Source of the DNA: JAFAGX01 sp035623255
Lineage (GTDB): Bacteria; Acidobacteriota; Terriglobia; Terriglobales; Acidobacteriaceae
NCBI GenBank assembly: GCA_035623255.1
Contig: DASPTU010000051.1
Location: 1-64,000 of the forward strand
Direction: 5' to 3'
DNA length: 64,000 nt
Part shown: positions 41,774-53,400 of the stretch, one piece after another
Layout: each line of letters starts with the position of its first letter
Position numbering within the stretch: the stretch's first letter is position 1
Notes under the pieces: generated by a model
The model's input: the letters and a program-made list of their open reading frames with translations, nothing else
What the model was told of the DNA's origin: nothing
Databases searched by the model: none
Made by a program: the position numbers and the translations under genes

Positions 41774-44700
41774 TCAGGCGGCCTCAGCGATTGCGTCTTC
41801 GGCGCCCCCAGGAGCTTGTGCGGCGAACGACTCCTCAGCTTTGTTAATGCCGCGCTGAACTGCGTCAATGAGATAAGGTCGCAGTTCTGCCGGCGGAATA
41901 ATGCGATGTAAAGCTCCGACTTCAAGGGCCCGTTGCACGCTGTGCACGGAATCAAACTCGGCGGCCACTTCACCGAGCTTCTCCGAATGGACCACTTTGA
42001 AAAGCTCATCCCATTGAGTACGGAGCCGCCCCTTTTCCGTCCCCTCCGCCTTAGTGAGTGCCTCACCGAGTGCCTTTAGCCGATCATCCTTGCGAGCCCT
42101 GGCCTCGACCTCGCCCGCGAAGACAACCGCTGCGGCTGGGGCACCGCCTATGACGGAAGCGTAGGTTCCCTCCAGCGCCGCCACTGCGAGATTCTCGTTT
42201 AGCGCGCGGGAGAACACTACGTAAGCTCCGCCGTGATAACGGGAGATCACACAAAATACGATGGGCCCCTTGAAGTTGACTACCGCCCTGCCAATCTCCG
42301 CGCCATACTCGAGCTGCAGACGGCGCATCGATTCGGGCGATCCATCAAAGCCGGACAAATTGGCCAGGATCACGACTGGACGATTATGGCTGGCGGCGTT
42401 GATAGCGCGTGCGGCCTTTTTGCTGGATTGAGGAAAGAGCGTACCGGCACACCATTGATCCGGGCCATCGGCAGGCACGAATCCGAGCCGCGGCACGGGT
42501 TTAGATTCAATACCAATGAGGCAAACCGGATAACCACCGAGATGAGCATCCCAGACGACTACGGTTTCAGCAGCCCGCATGCCTGCCCAGCGCTCCAATG
42601 GTTCATGGTCCTGGTCCGCTACCGCTGTCATGACTTTCCGAATCTGGAACGACTTCTTCCGGCCAGGATTGGCCTCGTCGGAGAAGATCTCGCCCACCCG
42701 TTTGAACCCTTCTCCGCCGTTGTCATCGTGCGCGTGCTGCTGGACGTCGCGGTTGAGCGGATCGTTCGTGACAGCTCTTCTGGGGAAGCGCTCGCCCGGG
42801 GCCACATAGGTGTGTTCATAGTGCGCGAAGAGAATACGGCAGGCCTCATTAATGTCCTTCGCCCAATACTGGGCCTGGCCGTTGACTCCCATAATGCGAT
42901 CGTAGCCGCCGATACCCTGATTGTCTTCTGCGGAGATTCCACCTGAGTAATCGAGCGCGCGTTTTCCAGTCAGCACCATCGCAGCTTTCGGGGTCATCAC
43001 CAGAATCCCACGGGTGTGCATCAGCATGGTGGCTTCAGCGTTCCAATAAGGTTGGGCGCCAACGTTAACTCCGTCGATCAGGAGGTTTACCTCGCCACCG
43101 GCTTGTGTGAACTCCACCAATCGGCGCAGGACGCGGGCGATCCAATCCATGTTCTCTACTCCACTGTTCATGGAAATCTTCGCGCCTGCCGAAATGGGGA
43201 ACCATTCCAAGGGCACTCTCTTAGCGTGCGCGAGGTCCAGCGCAGCGATGATGCGCCGGCACTCGGCTTCGGCGAGCGCTCCGAGGTCCTTGCTTGGGTC
43301 GCCCAGCAGTGCTACTCGCGTCATCCCTTCCGGATATCTGCTTGTGAAGTTGCGGATCAGTCCCACGATGATGTTGGCCCTGTTTTGGCCGTATGGGCGA
43401 TCGACACGAGCCAGATGGCCATTTTCGTCAAGATCATGCTCGAGGAAGTCGCCAGTTGGGAAGTCTGCATGACCGTCCTCCGGGCTGGGCGTGAGCATTT
43501 TGATAATTTCATAGGGATAGACCAGGCCGCGCTGGCGCATGCGGACGACTTTCTGCTCGTACTCGCTGAGGGGCTTGATCGGTTGTTGCAGGGTTGCGGG
43601 CCGAAAAGTCACCAGCATTCCGGTGCCGGCGGGATTCGAAATGCGCACCGCCATATCTCTTAACTCGCCAGTTGCAGGATTGGGAATGCGAGCGCGCACT
43701 ACCACGAGTTCGAGGCCGAGGCCGCGCGCGGCGGGTGCGAGTCGCTGAACGATGAGATTCAATTCGCTGCGCGTGAGCATCAGCGGCTCCCAGACATAAA
43801 GGAGAATGCGGTTCCAGTGCAGGCGGTGCTGGGCCTGCCGTTGCGATTGGAACAGCCGCATTCCCGCGACTGCCTCCATGAACATGCGCTCCAAATGGGG
43901 TAGGGCCACAATATGACCGGCATCATCGCGGACTGGTGTACTGTCTCGTACCTCGGCGCACCCGAACAGCCGCTCGTCTTTGGGATTGTCACGGGCCACG
44001 GCATGAATCAGATACACGTCCTCCGCCGAGGGCAGGCGATCGATTTTGAAATTGCTGAGCCGCCAGAGATGAAGCCGCTTTCCCATCATCGGGTGCAGGC
44101 CGCGGAAAAATTCTTCTTCCTCATATCCATCTCTGCGATGCCGGAAGGTGAAATACCGCATGCTGTTCAAGTTTCGCCCATCATTGGTGCTGCCCACCGC
44201 CACCACGATCCTGCGGATCGGCCTCATGAAGCCGGCCTGATTGAGGACGGTCTGGGCCTGCTGCCGGGTGATCTCTGGGTCGGCTGGTTCGTCCGGACAC
44301 CAGGTGTAGAAATCAAGAACGACATCGTCACTCGCTGGCACTTCCGCAATTAAGGGAAGCGTTGCTCGTACCGCTTCCGAGAGGCGCGAATACTCTGCGC
44401 ACGTGGCAAACACATGGATTCGCTTTTCTTCGTGATCGTATTGAGTCGATGTATAGCAATGTTCACCGGCTTCCATCGAGCGAAAAGCCATCAGATTCCG
44501 GATCCGATAGAATCGCCGCGTAATTGCCTCCAACATCAATTTGCGCATGCCAGCGTCAGAGGCCGCAAAACGTCGACAAAACACAAAGGCCAGGGGTTGA
44601 GGGCACTCCACCAACGCGCGGATCCGCTCATTGCGATCCGCCGTCTCAGGATTTGCGGCTAAATAAGCGAGGTGGTTCTCGAGTTGCTCGTAGACTTGAC

Positions 44701-47380
44701 GGCGGGCCTTCTCGAACAGGGGTTGGTCGAAGCAGCGATAGCGTACTTCCCGGGCCAGGTCAGCAATTGCAGGAAACAGGACCGTGCTCATGGAAACCAG
44801 CCTGTCAAGAACTGCGCGGAACTCTTCTCCCGCATGCGGCGCAGGCGTTTGCTGCTCACGCAGGCGTTTCTCAAGAACCGCGACCACCAGCGAAACCTGT
44901 CGTTCCACCCGCTGATGGGATTTGTATATCCAAAGTAAACTCTGCTCGAGTTCTCGTGAGCGGTCGAGACTTTGGACTCCATAGTGCGCCAACGCCCGGC
45001 GCAATGCGTCCACAAAGGATTTGGGAAGCCCCTCACCGCCCGTGTCGATCATTCGCAAGTACGAGAATAAGTAGTTTTCGGCGCTCGGTTCTTCGCCACT
45101 GTTGCGATGGTCTACTTCCGGTTCACGCTGAAACAAGCTGCAGATATCGACAAAGATTCTGAGAATTTCATCTTCCTGTTCGGTCAGGTCCCCGCTGTCT
45201 GTTGCATAGTTCTGGGTCAGGTCGGCGAGCAGGACAGAACTTTGTTTGGGATCGACGTCAAAACCCAACATGAGCTGGCGCAACTGCTTCAGCTTTTGCT
45301 CCAGAGGAGGAACGGGGATGACTTCGCTGATACAAGAAGCTCCCATTACGACTCGCTCCGGTGATTTCGCGGCATCAGTGGCAAAGGCAGGATCGATCTG
45401 AACGAGCGGAGCGCCGGTGTCGACTTGAACGTTGGGGATTACCAATACCTGACGTACCTTGCCAGAGAGAGGCGCGGTAACCGGCATCTCCATTTTCATG
45501 GCTTCGAGCACGGCCAACCGATCGCCAATGGAGACTTCATCTCCGGGCTTTACCGCAATGGAGACGACGACCGCAGGCGCAGGTGCATGCACAATTCCGC
45601 CGTCGTCCCTATCGACCTGGTGAGACACGCCGTCCACTTCGACGCGATAACTCTGCCCCTGGCTAACCGAGACGATGTGGAATCGCCGTCCTAACATGGT
45701 GAGCCAGTACTCGAACTCTCCCAGCCGTTCAATGTGTGCTACCACGCGAGATGTGTCGAGGTCGACTCGGTACTCCTGTGGCCCCAGGCGATACACTCTT
45801 GGCGAATAGGATTGACCCTGATAGCGAAGGTCGGCGCTCCGGCCAATCTCGGTGTGGACCTGTGGCCGGCCGCGCGCCGCTGACGCAAAGAACTGTTTCT
45901 GCTCCACTTCGAGTTGCGCCTCATAACTCTCGATAGCGGTCTGCACCAACGCAACATCAGCATAGCGTCGCGAGACATGATCTCCGCCTTTGGCTGCGAG
46001 GTCGAGCCAGCACACGTGCGCCGTTCCTTCTTTCACCTGCTCATGTGCCAGAAGTTGCAGAAGAAAAGATTTGTTACTAGCGCCGCCCTTGATCACGAGC
46101 ACGCTCTCTCGTAAAGAACGCTGCAACCGGGAAATTGCTTCGCGGCGGTTCTGCCCATGAGCGATGATCTTGGCGATCATGGAATCGAAATGGGCTGGGA
46201 TGATATCTCCCTCTGTTACTCCGGTATCAACACGGATTCCCGGACCACTGAGAATGCGGAATCTCTCAACTATGCCTGGCGCGGGCGCAAAATGATTACA
46301 GGGATCCTCAGCATTCAGGCGGACCTCAATGGCGTGGCCGACAGTACGCGGCGGTTCTCCTTTGAGGCGGCCGCCGCGAGCGACATGAATCTGGAGTTTT
46401 ACGAGATCGAGACCGGTGGTGCACTCGGTCACGGGATGCTCAACTTGCAGGCGAGTGTTGACCTCCATAAAGAAGAAACGCCTGCTTTGCGGCTGGTACA
46501 GGAACTCCACCGTGCCAGCGTTTGTGTATCCGGCACTCTGGCTCAACCGGACCGCCATCTCGCGCAGTTGACGATCTTGTGTGCGGGAAAGCGCTGGTGA
46601 AGGCGCTTCCTCCAGAACTTTTTGCTGACGACGTTGAATTGTGCAGTCGCGCACTCCTGCCGCCCAGGTTGTCCCGTACTCGTCCGCAATGATCTGGACT
46701 TCGACGTGGCGAGCCTGAGGCACAACCTGCTCGAGGAAAACCGTGGGATCACCGAAGGCCTTGAAAGCCTCGCTGCGGGCGCTCGCAAAAGCCTGCCCAA
46801 GCTCCTCCGCGGAACGCACGATCCGGATGCCGTGACCGCCACCGCCGGCGGTTGCCTTGATGAAGAGCGGATATCCAAGATGCTCTGCATGGCGGGAGGC
46901 ATCGTCCAAGGTGTCGACGGGGCCACCGCCCCACGGAGCAACTGAGATTCCCGCCTGCTCGGCGAGTAACTTGGCGGCGATCTTGTCGCCCAACCGCCGC
47001 ATGACCGCGGCGCTCGGGCCAATGAAGACGATGCCCAGATCACTGCAGAGCTCGGCGAATGCCGCATGTTCAGCCACGAAGCCCCATCCGACCCAGACTG
47101 CGTCAGCGCGCGCAGTGGCAAGTGCCCGCTGCAGGCAGCGATAGTCCACATAACTGCTCTTCGGTTGCCCGGTTTCCTGGTCAATGACTTGAGCCGGGCC
47201 AAGAGACACTGCTTCGTCGGCTTCGCGCACGAACATGGCGCGACGGTCCGGATCGGTGTACAAGGCGATCGTGCTTATCGCGAGGTCATGTTCCTGGTTG
47301 TACTCACGAACCGCATGAATGAAGCGGACTGCGGGTTCACCGCGATTCACAATCGCTACGCGCTGAAATTCGTGTTCCAT
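41774..47380 (-). CDS. Single-chain acyl-CoA carboxylase with eukaryote-like domain order
   Basis: The 1868-residue protein combines all carboxylase activities. Residues 1-460 are biotin carboxylase (VAIVNRGEPAVRFIHAVRE, ATP-grasp TAGGGGHGIRIVRS, FMEVNTRLQVEHPVTE). Residues 560-670 are the biotin carrier, with EAMKMEMP and biotinyl Lys629. Residues 700-1240 are a central region resembling that of eukaryotic acetyl-CoA carboxylase. Residues 1250-1850 are the carboxyltransferase (LGDPSKDLGALAEAECRRI, GGYPVCLIGIES, RAINAASHNRPVVILANLSGFDGS, SRYHGGAYVVFS). It should make malonyl-CoA, although propionyl-CoA is possible. Most bacteria use separate subunits. It ends 15 bases before the PPTase and starts 44 bases after the megasynthase. 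Confidence 0.9.
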   Translation of the reverse strand: MEHEFQRVAIVNRGEPAVRFIHAVREYNQEHDLAISTIALYTDPDRRAMFVREADEAVSLGPAQVIDQETGQPKSSYVDYRCLQRALATARADAVWVGWGFVAEHAAFAELCSDLGIVFIGPSAAVMRRLGDKIAAKLLAEQAGISVAPWGGGPVDTLDDASRHAEHLGYPLFIKATAGGGGHGIRIVRSAEELGQAFASARSEAFKAFGDPTVFLEQVVPQARHVEVQIIADEYGTTWAAGVRDCTIQRRQQKVLEEAPSPALSRTQDRQLREMAVRLSQSAGYTNAGTVEFLYQPQSRRFFFMEVNTRLQVEHPVTECTTGLDLVKLQIHVARGGRLKGEPPRTVGHAIEVRLNAEDPCNHFAPAPGIVERFRILSGPGIRVDTGVTEGDIIPAHFDSMIAKIIAHGQNRREAISRLQRSLRESVLVIKGGASNKSFLLQLLAHEQVKEGTAHVCWLDLAAKGGDHVSRRYADVALVQTAIESYEAQLEVEQKQFFASAARGRPQVHTEIGRSADLRYQGQSYSPRVYRLGPQEYRVDLDTSRVVAHIERLGEFEYWLTMLGRRFHIVSVSQGQSYRVEVDGVSHQVDRDDGGIVHAPAPAVVVSIAVKPGDEVSIGDRLAVLEAMKMEMPVTAPLSGKVRQVLVIPNVQVDTGAPLVQIDPAFATDAAKSPERVVMGASCISEVIPVPPLEQKLKQLRQLMLGFDVDPKQSSVLLADLTQNYATDSGDLTEQEDEILRIFVDICSLFQREPEVDHRNSGEEPSAENYLFSYLRMIDTGGEGLPKSFVDALRRALAHYGVQSLDRSRELEQSLLWIYKSHQRVERQVSLVVAVLEKRLREQQTPAPHAGEEFRAVLDRLVSMSTVLFPAIADLAREVRYRCFDQPLFEKARRQVYEQLENHLAYLAANPETADRNERIRALVECPQPLAFVFCRRFAASDAGMRKLMLEAITRRFYRIRNLMAFRSMEAGEHCYTSTQYDHEEKRIHVFATCAEYSRLSEAVRATLPLIAEVPASDDVVLDFYTWCPDEPADPEITRQQAQTVLNQAGFMRPIRRIVVAVGSTNDGRNLNSMRYFTFRHRRDGYEEEEFFRGLHPMMGKRLHLWRLSNFKIDRLPSAEDVYLIHAVARDNPKDERLFGCAEVRDSTPVRDDAGHIVALPHLERMFMEAVAGMRLFQSQRQAQHRLHWNRILLYVWEPLMLTRSELNLIVQRLAPAARGLGLELVVVRARIPNPATGELRDMAVRISNPAGTGMLVTFRPATLQQPIKPLSEYEQKVVRMRQRGLVYPYEIIKMLTPSPEDGHADFPTGDFLEHDLDENGHLARVDRPYGQNRANIIVGLIRNFTSRYPEGMTRVALLGDPSKDLGALAEAECRRIIAALDLAHAKRVPLEWFPISAGAKISMNSGVENMDWIARVLRRLVEFTQAGGEVNLLIDGVNVGAQPYWNAEATMLMHTRGILVMTPKAAMVLTGKRALDYSGGISAEDNQGIGGYDRIMGVNGQAQYWAKDINEACRILFAHYEHTYVAPGERFPRRAVTNDPLNRDVQQHAHDDNGGEGFKRVGEIFSDEANPGRKKSFQIRKVMTAVADQDHEPLERWAGMRAAETVVVWDAHLGGYPVCLIGIESKPVPRLGFVPADGPDQWCAGTLFPQSSKKAARAINAASHNRPVVILANLSGFDGSPESMRRLQLEYGAEIGRAVVNFKGPIVFCVISRYHGGAYVVFSRALNENLAVAALEGTYASVIGGAPAAAVVFAGEVEARARKDDRLKALGEALTKAEGTEKGRLRTQWDELFKVVHSEKLGEVAAEFDSVHSVQRALEVGALHRIIPPAELRPYLIDAVQRGINKAEESFAAQAPGGAEDAIAEAA

Positions 47381-47424
47381 AGGCAGCTCCGATTGGACAT
47401 TGCGAGTCGGCTGACCAGCGGCCG

Positions 47425-50400
47425 CTAAGCCACCAGGGCTGTTTCTGCCGACATCAGGTTTTGTAGTGCCTTCAATCGATCGGCATTCACTGCGCCGGGA
47501 ACTGCTACCGTCCTATAACCGTGGAGGCTGAGGTAGCGTTTGCCTGTTGCGTCCACCACTTCCGCGTCGAATGCTCCATTGCTGGCAGGAGTCACCACGC
47601 TGTAAAGCGAGACTTGATTGGCGTCAGGTTCGGGCAGAAACACGGACAGACGATCGACGTGCAGCGGGAGGCCCATACGCCCCTGCACGCCCATCTCCCA
47701 CAACCCGGCAGCCTGGAAACAGAGTTCGATCAGACGGGGAGCAATCAGCGTCGGAAGCTCGGCGGGATGGTGATTATTGCGCAGACCCTTCGCCATGAGC
47801 CCAACGACCCGCTTGCGGTCCCACCAAGCCCGCTCCAGCACCTGGTACGCCGGTCCATGAAAATAGAGCCGGTAAATTTCGGCAGCCTCGATCACCGTTC
47901 CAGTTGGCTTACAAATGTCCAGTGTTGCCGCGGCCACGGGCATTCGCTTTGTGAGCCGCACACGACCGGTGAAATGGGTAGTGACTTGCGGGTCGGCTTG
48001 ATTGGCCAGCGTGCGGCGGCCGATTAGTTTGCAATTCGCCAGCAGGGAATTTCCCGAAGGGGAAACCACCACCTCGGTGATCACGGTCCGCGGCTCGTTG
48101 CGATAGAACTTGAAGGGAGCGAGGAAATCGACGTCTTCAATTGTCTCAACGTGCCAGCCCGGAAGCAGACAAAGCGCGGCTTCTGCGAAGGCCTCGATCC
48201 CCATCACGCCCGGCAAAACTGGCGTGCCATCGATCTGATGGTCATGCAGGAATGGCTGCAAGGCCGGGTCAATCGTGGCTTCGATGGCAATGCCCTGATG
48301 CAGCATCGCGCTTGTTATCCTGGCAATCACAGGACCTTGCGCGGCGATTGCTTCGTCGTCGGGTTCAGACGCAGTTATTTCGATTCCGCCGGTGTCATCC
48401 CACTCGTTCAGCAGGATTCCCAGGCGCTGGCCGATGACGACCTCGCCACGAGTCCCGCCGACTGTGAGTTCGCGCCGGACAATTGGTATGCCGGCATCCG
48501 GCGGCAGCATCTCAATCCCGGCCAATTCCATCATCTTTGGGATCGAGCCGCGGGTAGCCATGCCGATGCCGCTCCAGGCCGTCCAGTCGATGACGATGCC
48601 GCGAGTAGATGGACGAGAAGTGCGTAAGCTTGAGGTGATCTTACACAGCAGGTCATTGGCCGAGCTGTAATCCGTCTGGCCAGCATTGCCGAAGCGGCCT
48701 GCGACTGAACTGAATGCTATCGTCGCCTTGAGGGGCATGTCACCGATAGCGTGCAGCAGATTGAAGAAACTATCGGCCTTGACGTCAAACACCAGGTCGA
48801 ACTCTCGTGGATCCTTATCCGGCAAGGAATGGCTACGCTCAATTCCAGCCGCGTGCAGCAGAACATCAATGTGACCACTACGCTCTCGAATTTTCTGGAT
48901 GGCGCTTGCAACGGCGTCAGCATCGGTGAGATTCAGGCTGAAATAGTGGGCTTTTCCGCCGGCGGCACGCACTGCGTCGATTGCTGCCTGTGCTGCCTGC
49001 GCACGCTCCAGTGCGGCAAGGTCTTTCTCGACAAGCGCCGGCGTGGCGCGCTCGCCGCGCGCCTGAATACGAGCAAAAAGATCACGCTTGAGATTCTCCT
49101 TGTCGCTGGCAAAGCGCCTGAGGTCGAGATTGTTTGGATCGGGTTCAGGCACCAGATCCAGCAGGTAAAAAGTGCCGCCCGAAGCCACAGCCAAGTCTGC
49201 GGTAATGGCGGAAACAATGCTGCCGGCAGCCCCCGTGACAACGAACACGGTGTTTTTGTCCAGAGTCAGGCCAGGCCGTCCGTCGGCGGCAGATTGCTCC
49301 TGCAGGCTTACCGTCCAGCGCAGTTCGTCCTTGTAGCCCATCTCTACCGCACCGGGATCACGCAAAGTTTCATCGATGAGGATTTCCGCAATCTCTTCCG
49401 CATTGCGTTGCTCTTCGAAATCGACAGCCTTAACTAGAGCATTCGGCCGTTCGCGTTTATACGCTTTGGCGAAGCCCACCACAGCCCCGCCTAAGGGAGC
49501 AACGGCTCCGGCTGTGTCGTAGCCATGTTGCCCGCCGAGACGAGTTGCCGTCAGGAAGAATGTTCCGGCAGCGGAAATTTGTTCGTGTAAAGCTCGCATT
49601 GTGAGGTAAAGATTCTTGATTCGCACCCGCACGGCCTCGTGCCAAGTCTCGGGGTTCATCTTGAGTAGAGGGCCTTCGTTGTCCAATGCTGGAAGCCAGT
49701 AAATTCCATGTACAGGGCCAGCCTTCAGCCAGGTTTGGAGCTTCTCCGTGAGAGCATGAGCTGTCAGGACGTTCTTGAGCAGCAGAACTTCAACGCCCTT
49801 CAACTCCAATCGTTTCGCTAACGCGCCGACGACACCGGCTTGATCAGGCATGATGACTACGCGGCGGGTGCCGTCGAGCGCGACACCTGTCGGCTTAAAT
49901 AGCTTGAGTGACGGGCGCAGAACTGGAACGGGCACACGGCGGGGAATTCGATTAGCTGCTTCCAGGCTGGAGGGAATCGAGAGTACGGGGCCAGTGGCCT
50001 TGAGTGGGGATTCCTTCGGCGCCCCGGTAGCGGGCGCCTTAACGATTGCTGATCGCTGCTCAGCAAACCTGACTACGTGCGCGAGCGTCGGGAAGTCGCG
50101 CAGCTTCAGATTTTCGTCGCGCGGGATATTGTAAGCAGCGCGAATAGCGGCGAACATTTCCGCTTGTTTTACTGTGTCGATGCCAAGATCGGCTTCCAAG
50201 TCGAGATCCAGGTCCAGCATGTCCTTCGGGTAGCCGGTTTTCTCGGCGACGATTGCCAGAACCTTCTCTTTAATAGAGCCGCTATCGCTGGCTTGTGCAG
50301 GTAAAGACACTTGCAACGGTGGCGCGATTGGGGCTTGGGAAGCCGCAACTGCGGGCTTGGTCTCGGGTCCTGCGACTCCCGTTGTAAGGTCAGGACGTTG

Positions 50401-53400
50401 CTCGTGGACGAAACGAATAACGTGAGCCAACGTTGGATAATCGCGCAGCTTGCGATTTTCATCGCGCGGGATGTTGTACATCTCGCGGATCGACGCAAAC
50501 ATTTCCGCCTGCTTTACGGTGTCAATGCCAAGGTCTGCCTCGAGATCAAGGTCCATATCCAACATGTCTATGGGGTAACCCGTCTTCTCAACAACCAGGG
50601 CCAGAATGCGGTCCTTGACCTCCTCATCAGTGTTGGTTTTCCTGGGCACCGTGGCGGCAACGGCGGTTTCAACTTCTTTTCTTGCCTTGGGTGGTGGTGT
50701 TTTGGAGGCTTCCGAGGCGAGAGCCGGACAGCGTTCATGCACAAATCGGATCACATGAGCGAGTGTCGGGAAATCGCGCAGTTTTACAGCGTCGTCACGA
50801 GCGATGCCGTAGGCCTCCCGAATCGTAGCGAAAACCTCGGCCTGCTTAACTGTATCGACGCCCAGATCGGCTTCCAGATCGAGGTCCAGATCAAGCATGT
50901 CGATCGGATAGCCGGTTTTCTCCGCGACCAACGCCAGTATCTTCTCTTTGACCTGATCGCCATGCTCTGCCGGTTCAGGCGGCGAAAACACAATTAGTGG
51001 AGGTTGAACCTGCTCATCGGAAACGACGCGGACAGGTGTTGGCGCCGGTTGGATTGGTTCGATTGGTACGGCTGCAACTAGCGCAGGCATGACTGTGGCG
51101 GTCGCAGGTTTTGTTTCCTGCGCTGCCTCACCGGCCCGAGCCGCGATTCCACGATCGTGCACCCGGAGAGTGCGCTGAACAACCTCCAACTCCGCCGCCG
51201 GCTGACCGGTAATTCGGGTGAGCCACGCGTTCCAGAGTGCGGGATCGATAACGCGGTAGTCATAGCCAAGAGCATTTGGACTGCGGCGGGTGCCGTTCTT
51301 GGTTGCGACCCAGCGGAACAGGGTCATGCTGATTTGCGATCCAAAGCCCGCGCCCAGCCGCAACGCGTACTCAACGGGATAGATGCCACCTTTTGACAGG
51401 TTCAACGTTCCCAGTTCGGGATCGATCTCTTTGAAGTTGATCACTGGCGGCACGCATCCGGTTTCCAACGCTTTTACAGCAACAACATCTTCAATACCGG
51501 CGGCCATCGCGTGACCGGTGAAACCTTTGGTGTTCGCGATGACGATCCGATCGGCATCCTCGCCGAACACCCGACGCAGCGCGTGAATCTCTGCGGAGGC
51601 GCTGCCACCGCGAGCGGGAGTGTATGTTTCGTGAGAGACGAAAACCGTTCTTGCTGCGATATCATGGCGGCGAATGCCTCGGGTCGCTTCCGCCTGTGAG
51701 ACCACTGCCTCCATGACCTGAGTGATGTGCCGGATGTCCAGCCGCGAGCCGTGAAACGCGCTGTTGGCGGTGACCGCGCTCAGAACCTCGCAGATTGGCT
51801 GAATGCCACGCTCACGCATGGAATCGGCACTTTCGACCACGAGGGCCGCGGCCCCCATGCCAATAATCAGTCCGTGGCGACGGCGGTCGAAAGGAATGGC
51901 GGCTTCCTCGACTACTTCGTCGGTTGCGGCCGCACCGCTGGCCAGGAATCCAGCGCCGAACCACTCCATCATGTGGTCTGAGGTGACATCGTCAGCGGAC
52001 ACGACAATCACTCGCCGGCAACGGCCTGCGCGAATCCAGTCTTCGGCCAGCGTTACGGCTTGCGTCGTGCTGGCGCAGGCGGCATTTACCTGTGTATTGG
52101 GACCACGCGCGCCAATGAATTCGGCGAATTGCGAATGTCCCATGGACAAGGTCCTGAACAGGAAGCGGCGATCGAAGACGTAGGGTTCTTTCTCGATGAT
52201 GTCGCGCAGTTCTTCGGCGCGGCGGTCAATCTCCTGCTCCAGCGTGGAATGGCCGTTCGCTTCGACAATTCGGGTGCGCAGACTCTCCAGCAGAGCCAGT
52301 TGTTCGCGACGAGCCCGGTCGAGGTAGTAGTCCGACAGGATTTGCACGAAGGAGTCATAGCCGGGAAAAGCGGAAGCGAAGATTACGCCGGTATCATCGC
52401 GCAAGGCATCCGGCAAGGCCCAGCGATCGGGCAATTGCGTCCCTTTACTGGTGGTTTTGTAGCGCATGACCAGCGGAATCCCAGCATCCCGTAAAGCGTC
52501 GATGCCGACGGCCATCGCAAGCTGGGTAACGCGGTCGAGAGCCGCCAACCGATCTGCGGTAACTCCAAATTCTTTTTCCAGATCAAGAGTTCCGCCCCGG
52601 CCCGCGAGCTTGATCACGTCCGCAACGTCATTGATGGTTTCGAACGTTGGCCCACCATTGTCGCTCTTCACCAGCCGCGTAATGTGCTTATCGAGCATGG
52701 CGCGACGGAACCGGGTCGGGATCACATCGATAAATTGCTCGCCGCGCAGGATTCGACCAACATTGCCGTCATCAAAGATGTGTTCTGTTCCGGGCAGCCC
52801 CAAAGCGGCCCCGCTAATCGCTACTGGCTCGTTCTTTGGCCAATCAGAGGGCCGGTGAAACATCTGCCAGCCACGTTCGAGGACTCCGGCGAAGTAACGT
52901 CCGAGCTCTTCGAAGTGATCATCGTTCGGCGATGACGCTGGCGCGCTGGAGACCACCGGTGCTGCTGCTGCCGGTGGCGAAGCTTCGGACCCGGACGCAG
53001 GAATCTCAGGTGCAATTCGCTCCGGCGTACCCCAGCCCAATCCCGCGGCGTAGAGATTGCAGAGCGCTTGGTCGAACGCAGGAACATCTCCAAACTTCGG
53101 ATGATTCGTAAATATTGCGACGATGTTGCCGCGCTCACCCAGCACGTCCTCGGCAAATGCCTGCAGTGCCTTCTTGGGGCCGACTTCAACGAAGATGCGC
53201 GCGCCAGCATCATAGAGAGTCCGGAGTCCCTTGATGAACTGAACTGGAGAGGCCACCTGCTGTGCGAGGATATCCAGCATTTGCGGGACAACATCCGGTC
53301 CACTGGGATAGAACTCGCCATTGGTATTTGCGACGATGGGCACCCGAGGCGATTTAAGGTGCAGGCGCGCCAACACTTTTCTTAGAGGCTCGCTGGCAGG

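Noticed and set aside
50077..50970. Three spaced DNA repeats that might suggest a CRISPR or satellite array
   Set aside because: They are in-frame acyl-carrier domains about 110 codons apart, with diverged nucleotides but a conserved protein sequence.
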